Below are positions 7,006 to 14,217 of a stretch of 14,217 nucleotides of DNA, piece after piece (positions within the stretch are counted from its first letter, which is position 1; every line of letters starts with the position of its first letter). The translations under genes were made by a program, and so were the position numbers. The notes beneath the pieces were generated by a model, which worked only from the letters and a program-made list of their open reading frames with translations, was not told the DNA's origin and did no database searches. The DNA is taken from NCBI GenBank assembly GCA_030668045.1, contig DAOUUR010000017.1, forward strand, positions 1-14,217, read 5' to 3'. The stretch is from a bacterium. Lineage in GTDB: Bacteria > Zixibacteria > MSB-5A5 > GN15 > FEB-12.

Positions 7006-9411
7006 ATGGGCTATCAGACATTTTCTGCCTGCCGACATCAGCAATCGGGGCGCTTCTTTATCTTGATTCTGACTTGGATTCTGATCGTTGGATCAGCGCA
7101 TGGGCACCTGGCTGTCAGCTCGACTCATTCAGAAGGACCGGGTGGGCGAATCTCAGGAAGGATCGTTGATGCTGTCACTGGTGTGTCGGTTGCAGGGGCC
7201 AGCGTAGTCACAGTGAACGGGAGCGGTGGCACTCAGGCGGATGCCGAAGGTCGGTACTTGATTGACCGACTTGATGCCGGGGATTATTCACTACAGTTCA
7301 GCCATATTGGCTATGAGACAAGACAGGTGGACGATGTATCTGTGCGGAACAACGATACGCACGTCCTCGATATTCGGCTGAAGAAGGCACCGATCGATCT
7401 GAAAGGGATGACCGTTGTGCCGGGTCGTTATGCCGTGATGGGCTCAGACCCGACCACCTCGCAGATAATGACCCGAAGAGACCTTGCCACTGTTCCCCAA
7501 CTTGGGGAAGACCTCTACCGGGCGATCAACCGCCTGCCGGGGATTACCTCCAACGAATTTTCCGCTCGTTTCAATGTGCGGGGCGGAGAGTATGAGCAAC
7601 TGCTGGTGACTCTCGATGGCCTGCTGCTATATGAGCCCTTTCACCTGAAGGACATCGAGGGAGGTGCATTGACCATAATCGATGCGGCGGCGGTCGATGG
7701 AATAGAGTTGATAACTGGCGGGTTCGGTGCCGAGTATGGCGATCGCATGAGCGGCGTTCTCTCCATCCGTTCGCGCAGGCCGCCGATCAACCGCAGGAGG
7801 TTTTCTTTCGGCATAAGTGTCATGAATGTTCGGGTGATGTCAGAGGGAACCTTCAACAACAACAGGGGATCGTGGCTTTTTTCGGCCAAGCGTGGCTATA
7901 TGGATCTGATACAGAAGCTGGACGGGCGGGATGACAAATTGGACCCAAGATACTACGATTTGTTTGCCAAGGTACAGCATCAGATCGGCGGGCGCCATGT
8001 CCTTGCAGCCCATTTTCTTCGGGCCGGGGATAATCTGTTAATTGCCGGTTCAGAGGACTACTACTCTGAGTACGACACATTGGTTACCTCCTTCGATAAT
8101 ACATATGGCTGGTTGACCTTGTATTCCGAATTCAGCGGTCGGCTTATGGCGCGAACTATGATCTCTTTGGGTAAAGTGGGGCACGATCGATCCGGACGGA
8201 TCAGCACAGATCACGATGGCACCTACAACATCTCGAGGCGCGTGATTGACACCAAGTCCTTCCGGACGGCTGCTATCAAGAGCGACTGGGAGTGGGAAGT
8301 GTCGGAGCGAAGCGTACTCAAGTTGGGCGTTGAAACTCGAGGCCTTGCGACCACCTATGACTACGAAGGTCATCTCTACCGATACTATTGGGACAGCCAC
8401 AGGCTTATTAGAATCGACACGGTGCTGGCCCAATTGGAGCCCAGCGGTGTGCAATTGGGCGGCTATCTGGCGGGCCGTTTTCGCATAGCCGAGCCGTTGA
8501 CGGTGGAACTTGGTCTACGTTATGATCGTATGACCTATTCCGACGATGAGACATTTTCGCCACGAATCAACTTTGTTTGTCGTCCTGGTCTCCGGACTTC
8601 CATTCGGGCTGGCTGGGGCTATTTCTATCAGGCGCAGGGAATCGACGGCCTTATGGTTGGCGACCGTGAAAACAGCTTCAACTCTGCAGAGCGGGCCGAG
8701 CATTGGATCATTGGCCTGGAACACGATTTTCCATTCGGGTTGCTTTTTCGAGCGGAAGGTTACGTCAAGAAATACTCGGCTCTGCGCCCCCGATTCCGAA
8801 ATCTCTTAGGCTCTATTGAAGCTTTTCCAGAGATGGAGTATGATCGAGTGATCGTGCATCGGGACGGTGCAGAATCAAGAGGCCTTGAAGTTTTCTTGAA
8901 GAAGGATGTGGGGCGCAGCATTACTCTGTGGGCGAGCTATGCTCTAGCCCAAATCCAAGACGATGTCAGTGTCGTTAGCTATCTGCACAACGACAATACC
9001 GAACGATACGACAAAACAATACCGAGTCCGATCGATCAACGGCATACTATCTACCTGGACGTGAACTATCGCCCCACCCAAAAATGGCAAATCAATGTTT
9101 CCTGGCGCTTTCATACGGGTTGGCCGTATGCCGATAGTGCCGATGACTACTCGGCTCAACTCAGAAGAATGTGCGCTGTTCGCTACGGCAATTACAGTCG
9201 TGTGGATCTGCGTGTGAATCGAGATATCAGTATCTTTTCCGGACATCTTACCGCGTACATAGAACTCATCAACCTACTTGGACGAAAGAATATCCGATCT
9301 TACTACTATGAGACAGTCTGCGATCGGGATGGCTGTGTACCGTTAAAGAGGACATCGCACTGGCTTGGGACATTACCTCTGTTCGGAATATCGTATACTC
9401 GCGGATTCTAG
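7006..9411 (+). CDS. TonB-dependent outer-membrane receptor with CarboxypepD_reg-like N-terminal domain
   Basis: An outer-membrane beta-barrel receptor of 801 residues for energised uptake of an unknown ligand. Order: a signal-peptide-like N-terminus (basic stretch to R16, hydrophobic 17-29, likely cleavage near the SAHG at 30-33); a carboxypeptidase-regulatory-like beta-sandwich at about 47-126 (GRISGRIVDAVTGVSVAGASV ending in LDIRLKK); a short linker that may hold a TonB box (MTVVPG); a plug domain at about 150-256 with FNVRGGEYEQLLVTLDG and GGFGAEYGDRMSGVLSI; then a barrel ending in phenylalanine, as usual for BamA substrates. The next in-frame ATG comes only after the regulatory domain, so 7006 is the only sensible ATG start. 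Residues 1-29 closely resemble the N-terminus of the downstream LolC-type permease, which is very odd for a receptor. Substrate cannot be named; the neighbouring lipoprotein exporter hints at an envelope role. Confidence 0.92.
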   Translation: MGYQTFSACRHQQSGRFFILILTWILIVGSAHGHLAVSSTHSEGPGGRISGRIVDAVTGVSVAGASVVTVNGSGGTQADAEGRYLIDRLDAGDYSLQFSHIGYETRQVDDVSVRNNDTHVLDIRLKKAPIDLKGMTVVPGRYAVMGSDPTTSQIMTRRDLATVPQLGEDLYRAINRLPGITSNEFSARFNVRGGEYEQLLVTLDGLLLYEPFHLKDIEGGALTIIDAAAVDGIELITGGFGAEYGDRMSGVLSIRSRRPPINRRRFSFGISVMNVRVMSEGTFNNNRGSWLFSAKRGYMDLIQKLDGRDDKLDPRYYDLFAKVQHQIGGRHVLAAHFLRAGDNLLIAGSEDYYSEYDTLVTSFDNTYGWLTLYSEFSGRLMARTMISLGKVGHDRSGRISTDHDGTYNISRRVIDTKSFRTAAIKSDWEWEVSERSVLKLGVETRGLATTYDYEGHLYRYYWDSHRLIRIDTVLAQLEPSGVQLGGYLAGRFRIAEPLTVELGLRYDRMTYSDDETFSPRINFVCRPGLRTSIRAGWGYFYQAQGIDGLMVGDRENSFNSAERAEHWIIGLEHDFPFGLLFRAEGYVKKYSALRPRFRNLLGSIEAFPEMEYDRVIVHRDGAESRGLEVFLKKDVGRSITLWASYALAQIQDDVSVVSYLHNDNTERYDKTIPSPIDQRHTIYLDVNYRPTQKWQINVSWRFHTGWPYADSADDYSAQLRRMCAVRYGNYSRVDLRVNRDISIFSGHLTAYIELINLLGRKNIRSYYYETVCDRDGCVPLKRTSHWLGTLPLFGISYTRGF

Positions 9412-9484
9412 TGGCGACCATTCACGGCCAATAGCTCAATCAAAAAGATTGCGCTGATAAGGGCTAATATCCTATACTATCCCA
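9412..9484 (+). promoter_or_regulatory. Leaderless-type promoter before the LolC/E permease, with small hairpin
   Basis: TTGCGC (9449-9454), 18 bases, then TATACT (9473-9478), again exactly six bases before ATG 9485 and with no Shine-Dalgarno sequence. A perfect hairpin CAATC-AAAAA-GATTG (9437-9451) overlaps the -35 box. It lacks a following T-run, so it is more likely an operator-like dyad than a terminator. Confidence 0.5.
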
Positions 9485-10729
9485 ATGGGTTATGAGACTT
9501 TTATTGCTAGAAGGTATCTTAAGTCGGGACGGTTTTTTGTCTCGGTTTCTACCTGGATAACCATCCTCGGCGTGACTCTGGGGGTGGCGGTCGTTTGTTT
9601 TGTCATGTCGATGCACAACGGCTTCGAATCGGAAATCCGTGCCCGCCTGCTGGGGACGACATCGCATATCTCAATATTCCCTTTCCGAGGGGGGTTGATC
9701 GAAGATTACCTGCCACTGGTTGACAGTCTTGAGTCAATTGAGGGCGTCGTTGCGGCCTCACCGTTTGTGTACTACAAGGCGGCGATCTCTTCAAGTACTG
9801 GTGGTGATGGGATAATTGTGCGAGGGATTGATCTGGAGATGGAAAAACGTACCTCAAACCTTGCCCGCGATATCAAACTGGGGGAGTACGCCTTCGATCC
9901 GATCATTGAGCATGACGATGAAACAGGCGAGGCCGATACTACCACCGGGATGATCCTCGGTAAACATGTGGCCGAGCGACTCGGTGTCTATGTTGGTCAG
10001 TCGGTCGTGCTTTATTCGATGCGCGGGGAAGACCTCAAACGCCATGCTCGTCCCCGGATGGCGAGATTTCACATCTCTGGAATTTTCGAGACCGGCATGT
10101 ACGAATTTGACGCTTCGATGGGATACATATCGCTTCAGAAAGCTCAGGAGTTGTTCAAGACCGGCGATGCTGTCACGACGTTACACCTGAAGTTGGATGA
10201 CATATATAGAGCCGAAGAAATGACACCGGTGATCGATTCGATGCTTGACTATCGTTACGATGTTGTCCCGTGGAACATTCTTCATAAGAATCTTTTTTCG
10301 TGGATCAAGATCGAGAAGTATATACTTTTTCTGGGGTTTATTCTGATTGTGATTGTGGCGGCTTTTTCGATTGTCTCCAACCTTGTAATTGTGACGATGG
10401 AAAAGCGGTCGGAAATAGGTATCCTAAAGACGATCGGTGCGGTTCCGTATTCGATCGGAAAGATATTTGTATTCAAGGGACTTACCATTGCCACTGGCGG
10501 GGTGGTTTTCGGGTGGGTGTTGGCTCTGCTGGCGGCTTATCTGCAAAACCGCTTTGAATTAGTGGCACTACCGGCGGAGATATATTTTATCAGCTATCTG
10601 CCTATCGAAGTACATTTGCTTGACTTTCTTGGAGCCGGCTTGGTTACTTTTGTTATCTGCTTTCTGGCTGCGTTGTACCCGGCCGTGCAGGCTTCAAGGC
10701 TGGCTGTAATTGATGTCCTGAGGCAGTAA
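9485..10729 (+). CDS. LolC/LolE-type lipoprotein-releasing ABC transporter permease
   Basis: Inner-membrane permease that, in the known Lol system, releases outer-membrane lipoproteins to the periplasmic carrier LolA using the LolD ATPase. Its 414 residues equal E. coli LolE in length. TM1 is at about 22-43, preceded by the family start YETFIARRYLKS and followed by the MHNGFESEIR motif. A large periplasmic MacB-type domain spans about 45-270. TM2 (278-303) carries the hallmark AFSIVSNLVIVTMEKRSEIGILKTIGA region; TM3 is at 328-352 and TM4 at 379-400. The ending PAVQASRLAVIDVLRQ is typical. Only one permease gene is present, so the complex may be a homodimer (LolF-like), or a partner lies elsewhere. 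The start has no Shine-Dalgarno site but a TATACT box six bases upstream. I give no symbol because LolC, LolE and LolF cannot be separated by eye. Confidence 0.93.
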   Translation: MGYETFIARRYLKSGRFFVSVSTWITILGVTLGVAVVCFVMSMHNGFESEIRARLLGTTSHISIFPFRGGLIEDYLPLVDSLESIEGVVAASPFVYYKAAISSSTGGDGIIVRGIDLEMEKRTSNLARDIKLGEYAFDPIIEHDDETGEADTTTGMILGKHVAERLGVYVGQSVVLYSMRGEDLKRHARPRMARFHISGIFETGMYEFDASMGYISLQKAQELFKTGDAVTTLHLKLDDIYRAEEMTPVIDSMLDYRYDVVPWNILHKNLFSWIKIEKYILFLGFILIVIVAAFSIVSNLVIVTMEKRSEIGILKTIGAVPYSIGKIFVFKGLTIATGGVVFGWVLALLAAYLQNRFELVALPAEIYFISYLPIEVHLLDFLGAGLVTFVICFLAALYPAVQASRLAVIDVLRQ

Positions 10730-10852
10730 GATACACGGTACAGAGGCAAGAAACATAGGGAAACGGAGCGATCCGGCTAAACCGGACGCGATTTTGGACG
10801 AAAATAACGGTATAGGCGTGACTGGATCAGGACTATAGGATAGCAGGCACCG
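10730..10852 (+). other. Gap between permease and lolD, small hairpin
   Basis: The 123-base gap has one perfect short hairpin, TCCGG-CTAAA-CCGGA (10772-10786), with TTTT five bases later (10792-10795). It is too short and too far from the T-run for a confident terminator. A weak promoter for lolD cannot be excluded. Confidence 0.3.
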
Positions 10853-11536
10853 ATGGATAGTGAGAAAAGCATATTGCTCGCCACCGATATTCACCGGGAG
10901 TTTGAGACGCCCAAAGCGTTGCTTCCGGTCCTCAAAGGAGTCTCGCTGGAGTTGAAAAAAGGTGAAGTGGCTGTGGTTACCGGGCCGTCCGGGGTAGGCA
11001 AATCGACGCTTCTACATATTCTGGGTGGACTGGATAATCCGACCCGGGGCGAAGTGAAAATCTCCGGGCAGAGCCTTTCGGGTCAGAACGAAAGAACGTT
11101 GGCCCGGTTTCGCAACGAACGAGTTGGTTTTGTGTTTCAGTTTCACTATCTGCTTGGCGATTTCAACGCCCTGGAGAATGTGATGATCCCGATGTTAGTT
11201 GCTGGTCGGGAGAAATCCGAAGCAAAGGCAAGAGGGGAACAACTGTTGGACTATGTTGGTTTAAGAGATAGAGCAGGGCACCTTCCCAGACAGCTTTCGG
11301 GAGGTGAACAACAGCGTGTGGCAGTTGCTCGCGCTTTAGTGAATGATCCTCAGATTGTTCTGGCTGACGAGCCGTCTGGTAATCTCGATACTGAGACCGG
11401 ACGCCGCCTCCACGATCTCCTATTCCAACTCAATGCCGAGAACAAGACGACTTTTCTGATAGCCACGCACAACGAGGAACTGGCCGAGAGATGTCACCGG
11501 TGGTTCCGCATGACCGATGGAAAGATAGACGAGTGA
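10853..11536 (+). CDS. lolD: LolD-type ABC transporter ATP-binding protein
   Basis: Cytoplasmic ATPase that would drive the adjacent LolC/E permease in lipoprotein release. Its 227 residues match LolD and MacB-type ATPases. Visible motifs are Walker A GPSGVGKST (44-52), Q-loop Q96 in FVFQFHYLLGDFNALENVMIP, signature LSGGEQQR (148-155), Walker B IVLADEPS (168-175) with D-loop GNLD, and switch H206. The LLxDFxALENVxxP stretch after the Q-loop is characteristic of LolD rather than general ABC ATPases. The ribosome-binding site is weak (CAGGC about six bases before ATG). It follows the permease by 123 bases, a gap holding a small hairpin (10772-10786), and precedes mcsA by 24 bases. The closely related MacB/FtsE class is possible but less likely beside this permease. 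Confidence 0.92.
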   Translation: MDSEKSILLATDIHREFETPKALLPVLKGVSLELKKGEVAVVTGPSGVGKSTLLHILGGLDNPTRGEVKISGQSLSGQNERTLARFRNERVGFVFQFHYLLGDFNALENVMIPMLVAGREKSEAKARGEQLLDYVGLRDRAGHLPRQLSGGEQQRVAVARALVNDPQIVLADEPSGNLDTETGRRLHDLLFQLNAENKTTFLIATHNEELAERCHRWFRMTDGKIDE

Positions 11537-11560
11537 CTCATAATAGCAGGTGCTGTTTAG

Positions 11561-12094
11561 ATGCTTTGCCAGGATTGTAAAAAGAGAGAGGCGCAAGTTC
11601 ACCTCACCCAGATAATCAACAACGAGAAAACATCGCTCTCGTTGTGCAAGGAATGCGCCGCCGCCCGAGGGTTCCACTCGCCGCTTGAGAACATGCCGTT
11701 CCCGCTGGCTGAGATTCTCTCAAGCATGGCCGCCGTCTCACCCGGTTCGCCGGGTACAGAACGCGAAGAAACGCTGGAATGCCCCGGTTGTGGTTTATCG
11801 TTCGATGAGTTCACCCATCAGGGTCGATTTGGTTGCGGCGATTGCTACAAAGCGTTCCGTCCCCGCCTCGAACCGATCATGCGGAAAATTCATGGAGCGT
11901 CGTTGCACCGTGGACGCATTCCCATCCCGGCGACATCGGAGTCAAGCGACATAATGCCGGTGCCGGTTCGAGAGGAAGAACGGCTCGACGACGAACTGAA
12001 AAAGGCGATTGAATCTGAAGATTTTGAACGGGCCGCTGAACTCAGGGATAAGCTCAAGGCGCTCAAAGAGACCATGGTGGTTGAAAATGAATAG
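11561..12094 (+). CDS. mcsA: McsA-type zinc-finger/UVR-motif activator of protein arginine kinase
   Basis: In Firmicutes, McsA binds and activates the arginine kinase McsB. These 177 residues show two four-cysteine zinc sites: C3/C6 with C29/C32, and C74/C77 with C92/C95. A C-terminal UVR (UvrB/UvrC-type) helical hairpin follows at about 143-171, in a charged stretch ending DFERAAELRDKLKAL. The region between (45-70) is low in conserved features. The C-terminal part of UvrB would look similar, but length, cysteine pattern and the following mcsB identify this gene. An AGGTG ribosome-binding site lies eight bases upstream. The gene is 24 bases after lolD and 20 bases before mcsB, consistent with one transcript. 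No CtsR-like gene precedes it, unlike the Firmicutes order. Confidence 0.92.
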   Translation: MLCQDCKKREAQVHLTQIINNEKTSLSLCKECAAARGFHSPLENMPFPLAEILSSMAAVSPGSPGTEREETLECPGCGLSFDEFTHQGRFGCGDCYKAFRPRLEPIMRKIHGASLHRGRIPIPATSESSDIMPVPVREEERLDDELKKAIESEDFERAAELRDKLKALKETMVVENE

Positions 12095-12114
12095 GGCGCA
12101 GATACAGGTGAGCT

Positions 12115-13170
12115 ATGTTTGAGAAAATGGTAAAGAATCCGGCCGCCTGGCTCTCGGGTGAAGGCGAAGAGGCGTTGGTGGTTCTATCTACCCGCGTCCG
12201 CCTGGCTCGCAACATTGCCGGGTGTAAATACCCAACCTCGGCCAACTCCGATACGAGAAAACGTATCGTTGATTACTTTGATTCAACCATGGCGCGTTCT
12301 TCCCTGCTGGCTGAAGGTGACTATTACAAAGCTAATGATATCAATGAACTCGACCGCAGCTTTCTGGTTGAACGACACTTGATCTCGCCGACTTTTCTCA
12401 ATGGCGAACAACACAAAGCGGTTCATATCGATCAGTTCGAACGCGTTTCGATTATGGTCAACGAAGAGGACCATCTCCGCACTCAGGCGCTGGCTCCAGG
12501 ACTTGACCCCAAAGGAGCGTACGAACTGGCCGCCAAGTATGACCAGGATGTTGGTCGCTACCTTGAGTATGACTATGATCCCGATTTTGGGTATCTCACC
12601 GCCTGTCCCACCAATGCCGGTACAGGTATGCGGGCGTCGGTGCTGATACATCTGCCGGGTCTCGTCCTGACAAAAGAGATTGAACGAGTTATCAACAATA
12701 TCAGCCGTTCTGGTCTAGCTGTTCGTGGATTCTATGGCGAGGGTACCGATGTGCTCGGTAATCTCTTTCAGGTTTCAAACCAGAATACGCTGGGACTTTC
12801 TGAGGACGACATCATCAATCAGATCAGTCGTATGACAAGGAGTATCATCGATGCCGAAGCGGCGGCTCGTCAGCGGTTGGTCGATGAAGCGGCCGATATG
12901 ATTGAAGACAAAATTTGGCGCGCCTATGGTATTCTCAAGAATGCGCGGGTGTTGACATCGGAGGAGGTTATGAACTTGCTGTCTGCCTTGAGGCTTGGTC
13001 ACGCTATGAAAGTGATAGACTTTATTGACATAGCTCATATAAATGAAATTCTGCTGGTCTCGCAACCGGCTCATCTCCAGAAGTTCTATGGTTCGGAGAT
13101 GGACCACAATCGGCGGGATTTTGTTCGCGCCCAGATGGTACGTGAGAAATTGAGAGGGTGCGAGAAATAA
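12115..13170 (+). CDS. mcsB: Protein arginine kinase McsB
   Basis: Phosphorylates arginine residues of target proteins with ATP, marking them for ClpC-ClpP degradation. The guanido-kinase catalytic domain covers most of the 351 residues, as in Bacillus (about 360). Key sites visible are the nucleotide-binding STRVRLARN (25-33), the VERHLISP segment (85-92), NEEDH (116-120) with a catalytic glutamate, TACPTNAGTGMRASV (162-176) with the conserved C164, and YGEGTD (207-212) with the second catalytic glutamate. The C-terminal RDFVRA (334-339) fits the RDxxRA phosphoarginine-binding motif, so allosteric self-regulation is probably kept. The start is set by AGGTG just upstream of ATG 12115. All motifs appear intact, so an active kinase is expected. 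Metazoan creatine or arginine kinases are excluded by the McsB-specific C-terminus and the neighbours. Confidence 0.96.
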   Translation: MFEKMVKNPAAWLSGEGEEALVVLSTRVRLARNIAGCKYPTSANSDTRKRIVDYFDSTMARSSLLAEGDYYKANDINELDRSFLVERHLISPTFLNGEQHKAVHIDQFERVSIMVNEEDHLRTQALAPGLDPKGAYELAAKYDQDVGRYLEYDYDPDFGYLTACPTNAGTGMRASVLIHLPGLVLTKEIERVINNISRSGLAVRGFYGEGTDVLGNLFQVSNQNTLGLSEDDIINQISRMTRSIIDAEAAARQRLVDEAADMIEDKIWRAYGILKNARVLTSEEVMNLLSALRLGHAMKVIDFIDIAHINEILLVSQPAHLQKFYGSEMDHNRRDFVRAQMVREKLRGCEK

Positions 13171-13227
13171 TTGTTTGGCCCAGAATGCCTAACTTAAGGT
13201 GGAGATGTAACGTTCCATTGAATATAC

Positions 13228-13234
13228 GGAAGGA
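13228..13234 (+). promoter_or_regulatory. Shine-Dalgarno site of clpC
   Basis: GGAAGGA ends nine bases before ATG 13244. The 73-base gap after mcsB has no clear terminator. I see no CtsR direct repeat or CIRCE element in it. Confidence 0.7.
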
Positions 13235-13243
13235 CAACTTGCG

Positions 13244-14217
13244 ATGAACGAGATGTTTACCGAAAGCGCACGCAAAGCTATTGAATATGCCCGCGATGAA
13301 GCATCACGCCTCAAGCACGACTACATCGGTACAGAACATCTCCTGCTGGGTCTGATTCGGCTCGGCGACGGTCGGGCTATCGAGGTGCTGGCAAATCTCG
13401 GTCTGGAACCTACCGATTTGAGAGCGTCCGTTGAAGAAGTTGTCCAGCCATCCGGCGGGACGATGACGATGGGACAGCTTCCGCTGACGGCCAGAGCGAA
13501 TAAGACTCTTGAAGTCTCAGGTCAGGAAGCGCGTGCTCTCAAATCGAAAGATATTGATACCGAGCACATTCTGCTGGCTCTGCTGAAGGATGAGGAAGGT
13601 GTTGCTTCGCAGGTTCTTTCCGGCTACGAGATCGACTACAAAGAAGTTTATGAAGAGTTGAAGAATGTCCAGAACGGTCGGCCTTCATCGTTTAAGAAAA
13701 AACGCAAAAAATCTAAGACACCAGCCCTCGACCATTTTGGTCGTGACCTTACCGAGATGGCCCGTCGAGGGGAACTTGACCCAATTATCGGTCGTGTCGA
13801 TGAAATCGAACGTGTTGCTCAGATACTGTCCCGTCGCAAGAAGAACAACCCCGTATTGATCGGCGAACCGGGGGTAGGTAAGACTGCTATCGCCGAAGGG
13901 CTGGCACAGCGAATTGTCGAGAACAAGGTGCCGCAGACGCTTGAGAACAAGCGGGTCGTTACTCTCGACATGGCCTCACTGGTGGCGGGAACAAAATACC
14001 GCGGACAGTTTGAGGAACGGCTCAAATCAGTTATGAACGAGATCATCAGCGCTGAGGATGTCATTATTTTCATCGACGAGCTGCATACAATCGTTGGTGC
14101 CGGTGGTGCCGAGGGGTCGCTTGATGCCTCCAACATTTTCAAGCCATCGCTGGCCAGAGGTGAGCTTCGGTGTATCGGTGCCACGACGCTCAACGAGTAC
14201 CGTAAGTATATTGAAAA
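13244..14217 (+). CDS. clpC: ATP-dependent Clp protease ATP-binding subunit ClpC, 3' end missing
   Basis: AAA+ unfoldase that feeds substrates, including arginine-phosphorylated ones, to ClpP. 324 residues are visible before the window ends; full ClpC is usually 800-850, so D1 is partial and the M-domain (expected further on) and D2 are outside. The N-domain has two Clp_N repeats (about 1-70 and 80-142), each with a TEHxLL motif. Its glutamates E31 and E107 correspond to the phosphoarginine-docking pair known in Bacillus ClpC. A basic linker KKKRKKSK (151-158) leads to the first AAA+ domain with Walker A GEPGVGKT (207-214), the pore-loop region [10 protein letters not shown] (251-260), Walker B IIFIDE (274-279) and sensor-1 region [13 protein letters not shown] at the edge. 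[13 protein letters not shown] and the N-domain distinguish it from ClpB only in part, but adjacency to mcsAB makes ClpC clear. Confidence 0.96.
   Translation, partial: MNEMFTESARKAIEYARDEASRLKHDYIGTEHLLLGLIRLGDGRAIEVLANLGLEPTDLRASVEEVVQPSGGTMTMGQLPLTARANKTLEVSGQEARALKSKDIDTEHILLALLKDEEGVASQVLSGYEIDYKEVYEELKNVQNGRPSSFKKKRKKSKTPALDHFGRDLTEMARRGELDPIIGRVDEIERVAQILSRRKKNNPVLIGEPGVGKTAIAEGLAQRIVENKVPQTLENKRVVTLDMASLVAGTKYRGQFEERLKSVMNEIISAEDVIIFIDELHTIVGAGGAEGSLDASNIFKPSLARGELRCIGATTLNEYRKYIE

Noticed and set aside
6828..7169. 113-codon open frame across the intergenic region and receptor start
   Set aside because: It begins at TTG without a ribosome-binding site, overlaps the receptor in another frame and shows no domain-like content.
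13171..13243. CtsR or CIRCE heat-shock operator before clpC
   Set aside because: I looked for GGTCAAA-type direct repeats and the TTAGCACTC/GAGTGCTAA pair and found neither.

Overview
The window looks like chromosomal DNA of an uncultured diderm (Gram-negative-type) bacterium with roughly balanced GC. An outer-membrane TonB-dependent receptor with an N-terminal carboxypeptidase-regulatory-like domain and a LolC/LolE-type permease imply two membranes. A complete mcsA-mcsB-clpC block, best known from Firmicutes, lies in the same strand run. That mix suggests a lineage near the FCB group (Zixibacteria, Gemmatimonadetes, Latescibacteria and similar), but the sequence alone does not settle the phylum. 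Stops are TGA, TAG and TAA, so the code looks standard. No tRNA, rRNA, CRISPR array, transposase or phage gene was seen.

Region 1 (1-5940, + strand) is central carbon metabolism and transport. It holds the 3' part of ATP-dependent PEP carboxykinase (pckA), a rho-independent terminator, a DUF3417/GT35 alpha-glucan (glycogen) phosphorylase, and a YidE/YbjL/AspT-type transporter with two internal RCK_C domains. The phosphorylase frame is cut by a TGA at 4046-4048. The same frame continues for 56 family-like codons to a TAA at 4217-4219, beside a terminator-like hairpin.

Region 2 (5966-7005) holds a minus-strand response regulator made of two receiver domains with no output domain. A 308-base divergent intergenic region follows. 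It contains a consensus-like promoter overlapped by repeated GTCAA/TTGAC half-sites.

Region 3 (7006-11536, + strand) is an envelope cluster: a TonB-dependent receptor, a single LolC/E-type permease and a LolD-type ATPase. Receptor and permease begin almost alike. About 29 N-terminal residues align without gaps (17 identical), and both starts follow a TTGCGC / TATACT promoter-like pair with TATACT exactly six bases before ATG. The receptor appears to have acquired the promoter and first membrane helix of a LolC-type gene and to use that helix as its signal peptide. This is the most unusual signal in the window.

Region 4 (11561-14217, + strand) is the protein-arginine-phosphorylation quality-control module: mcsA (zinc-finger/UVR adaptor), mcsB (arginine kinase) and clpC (AAA+ unfoldase, running off the window). 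No ctsR repressor gene or CtsR-type operator is visible. Short spacing from lolD onward suggests that lipoprotein export and arginine-phosphate proteolysis may be co-transcribed.
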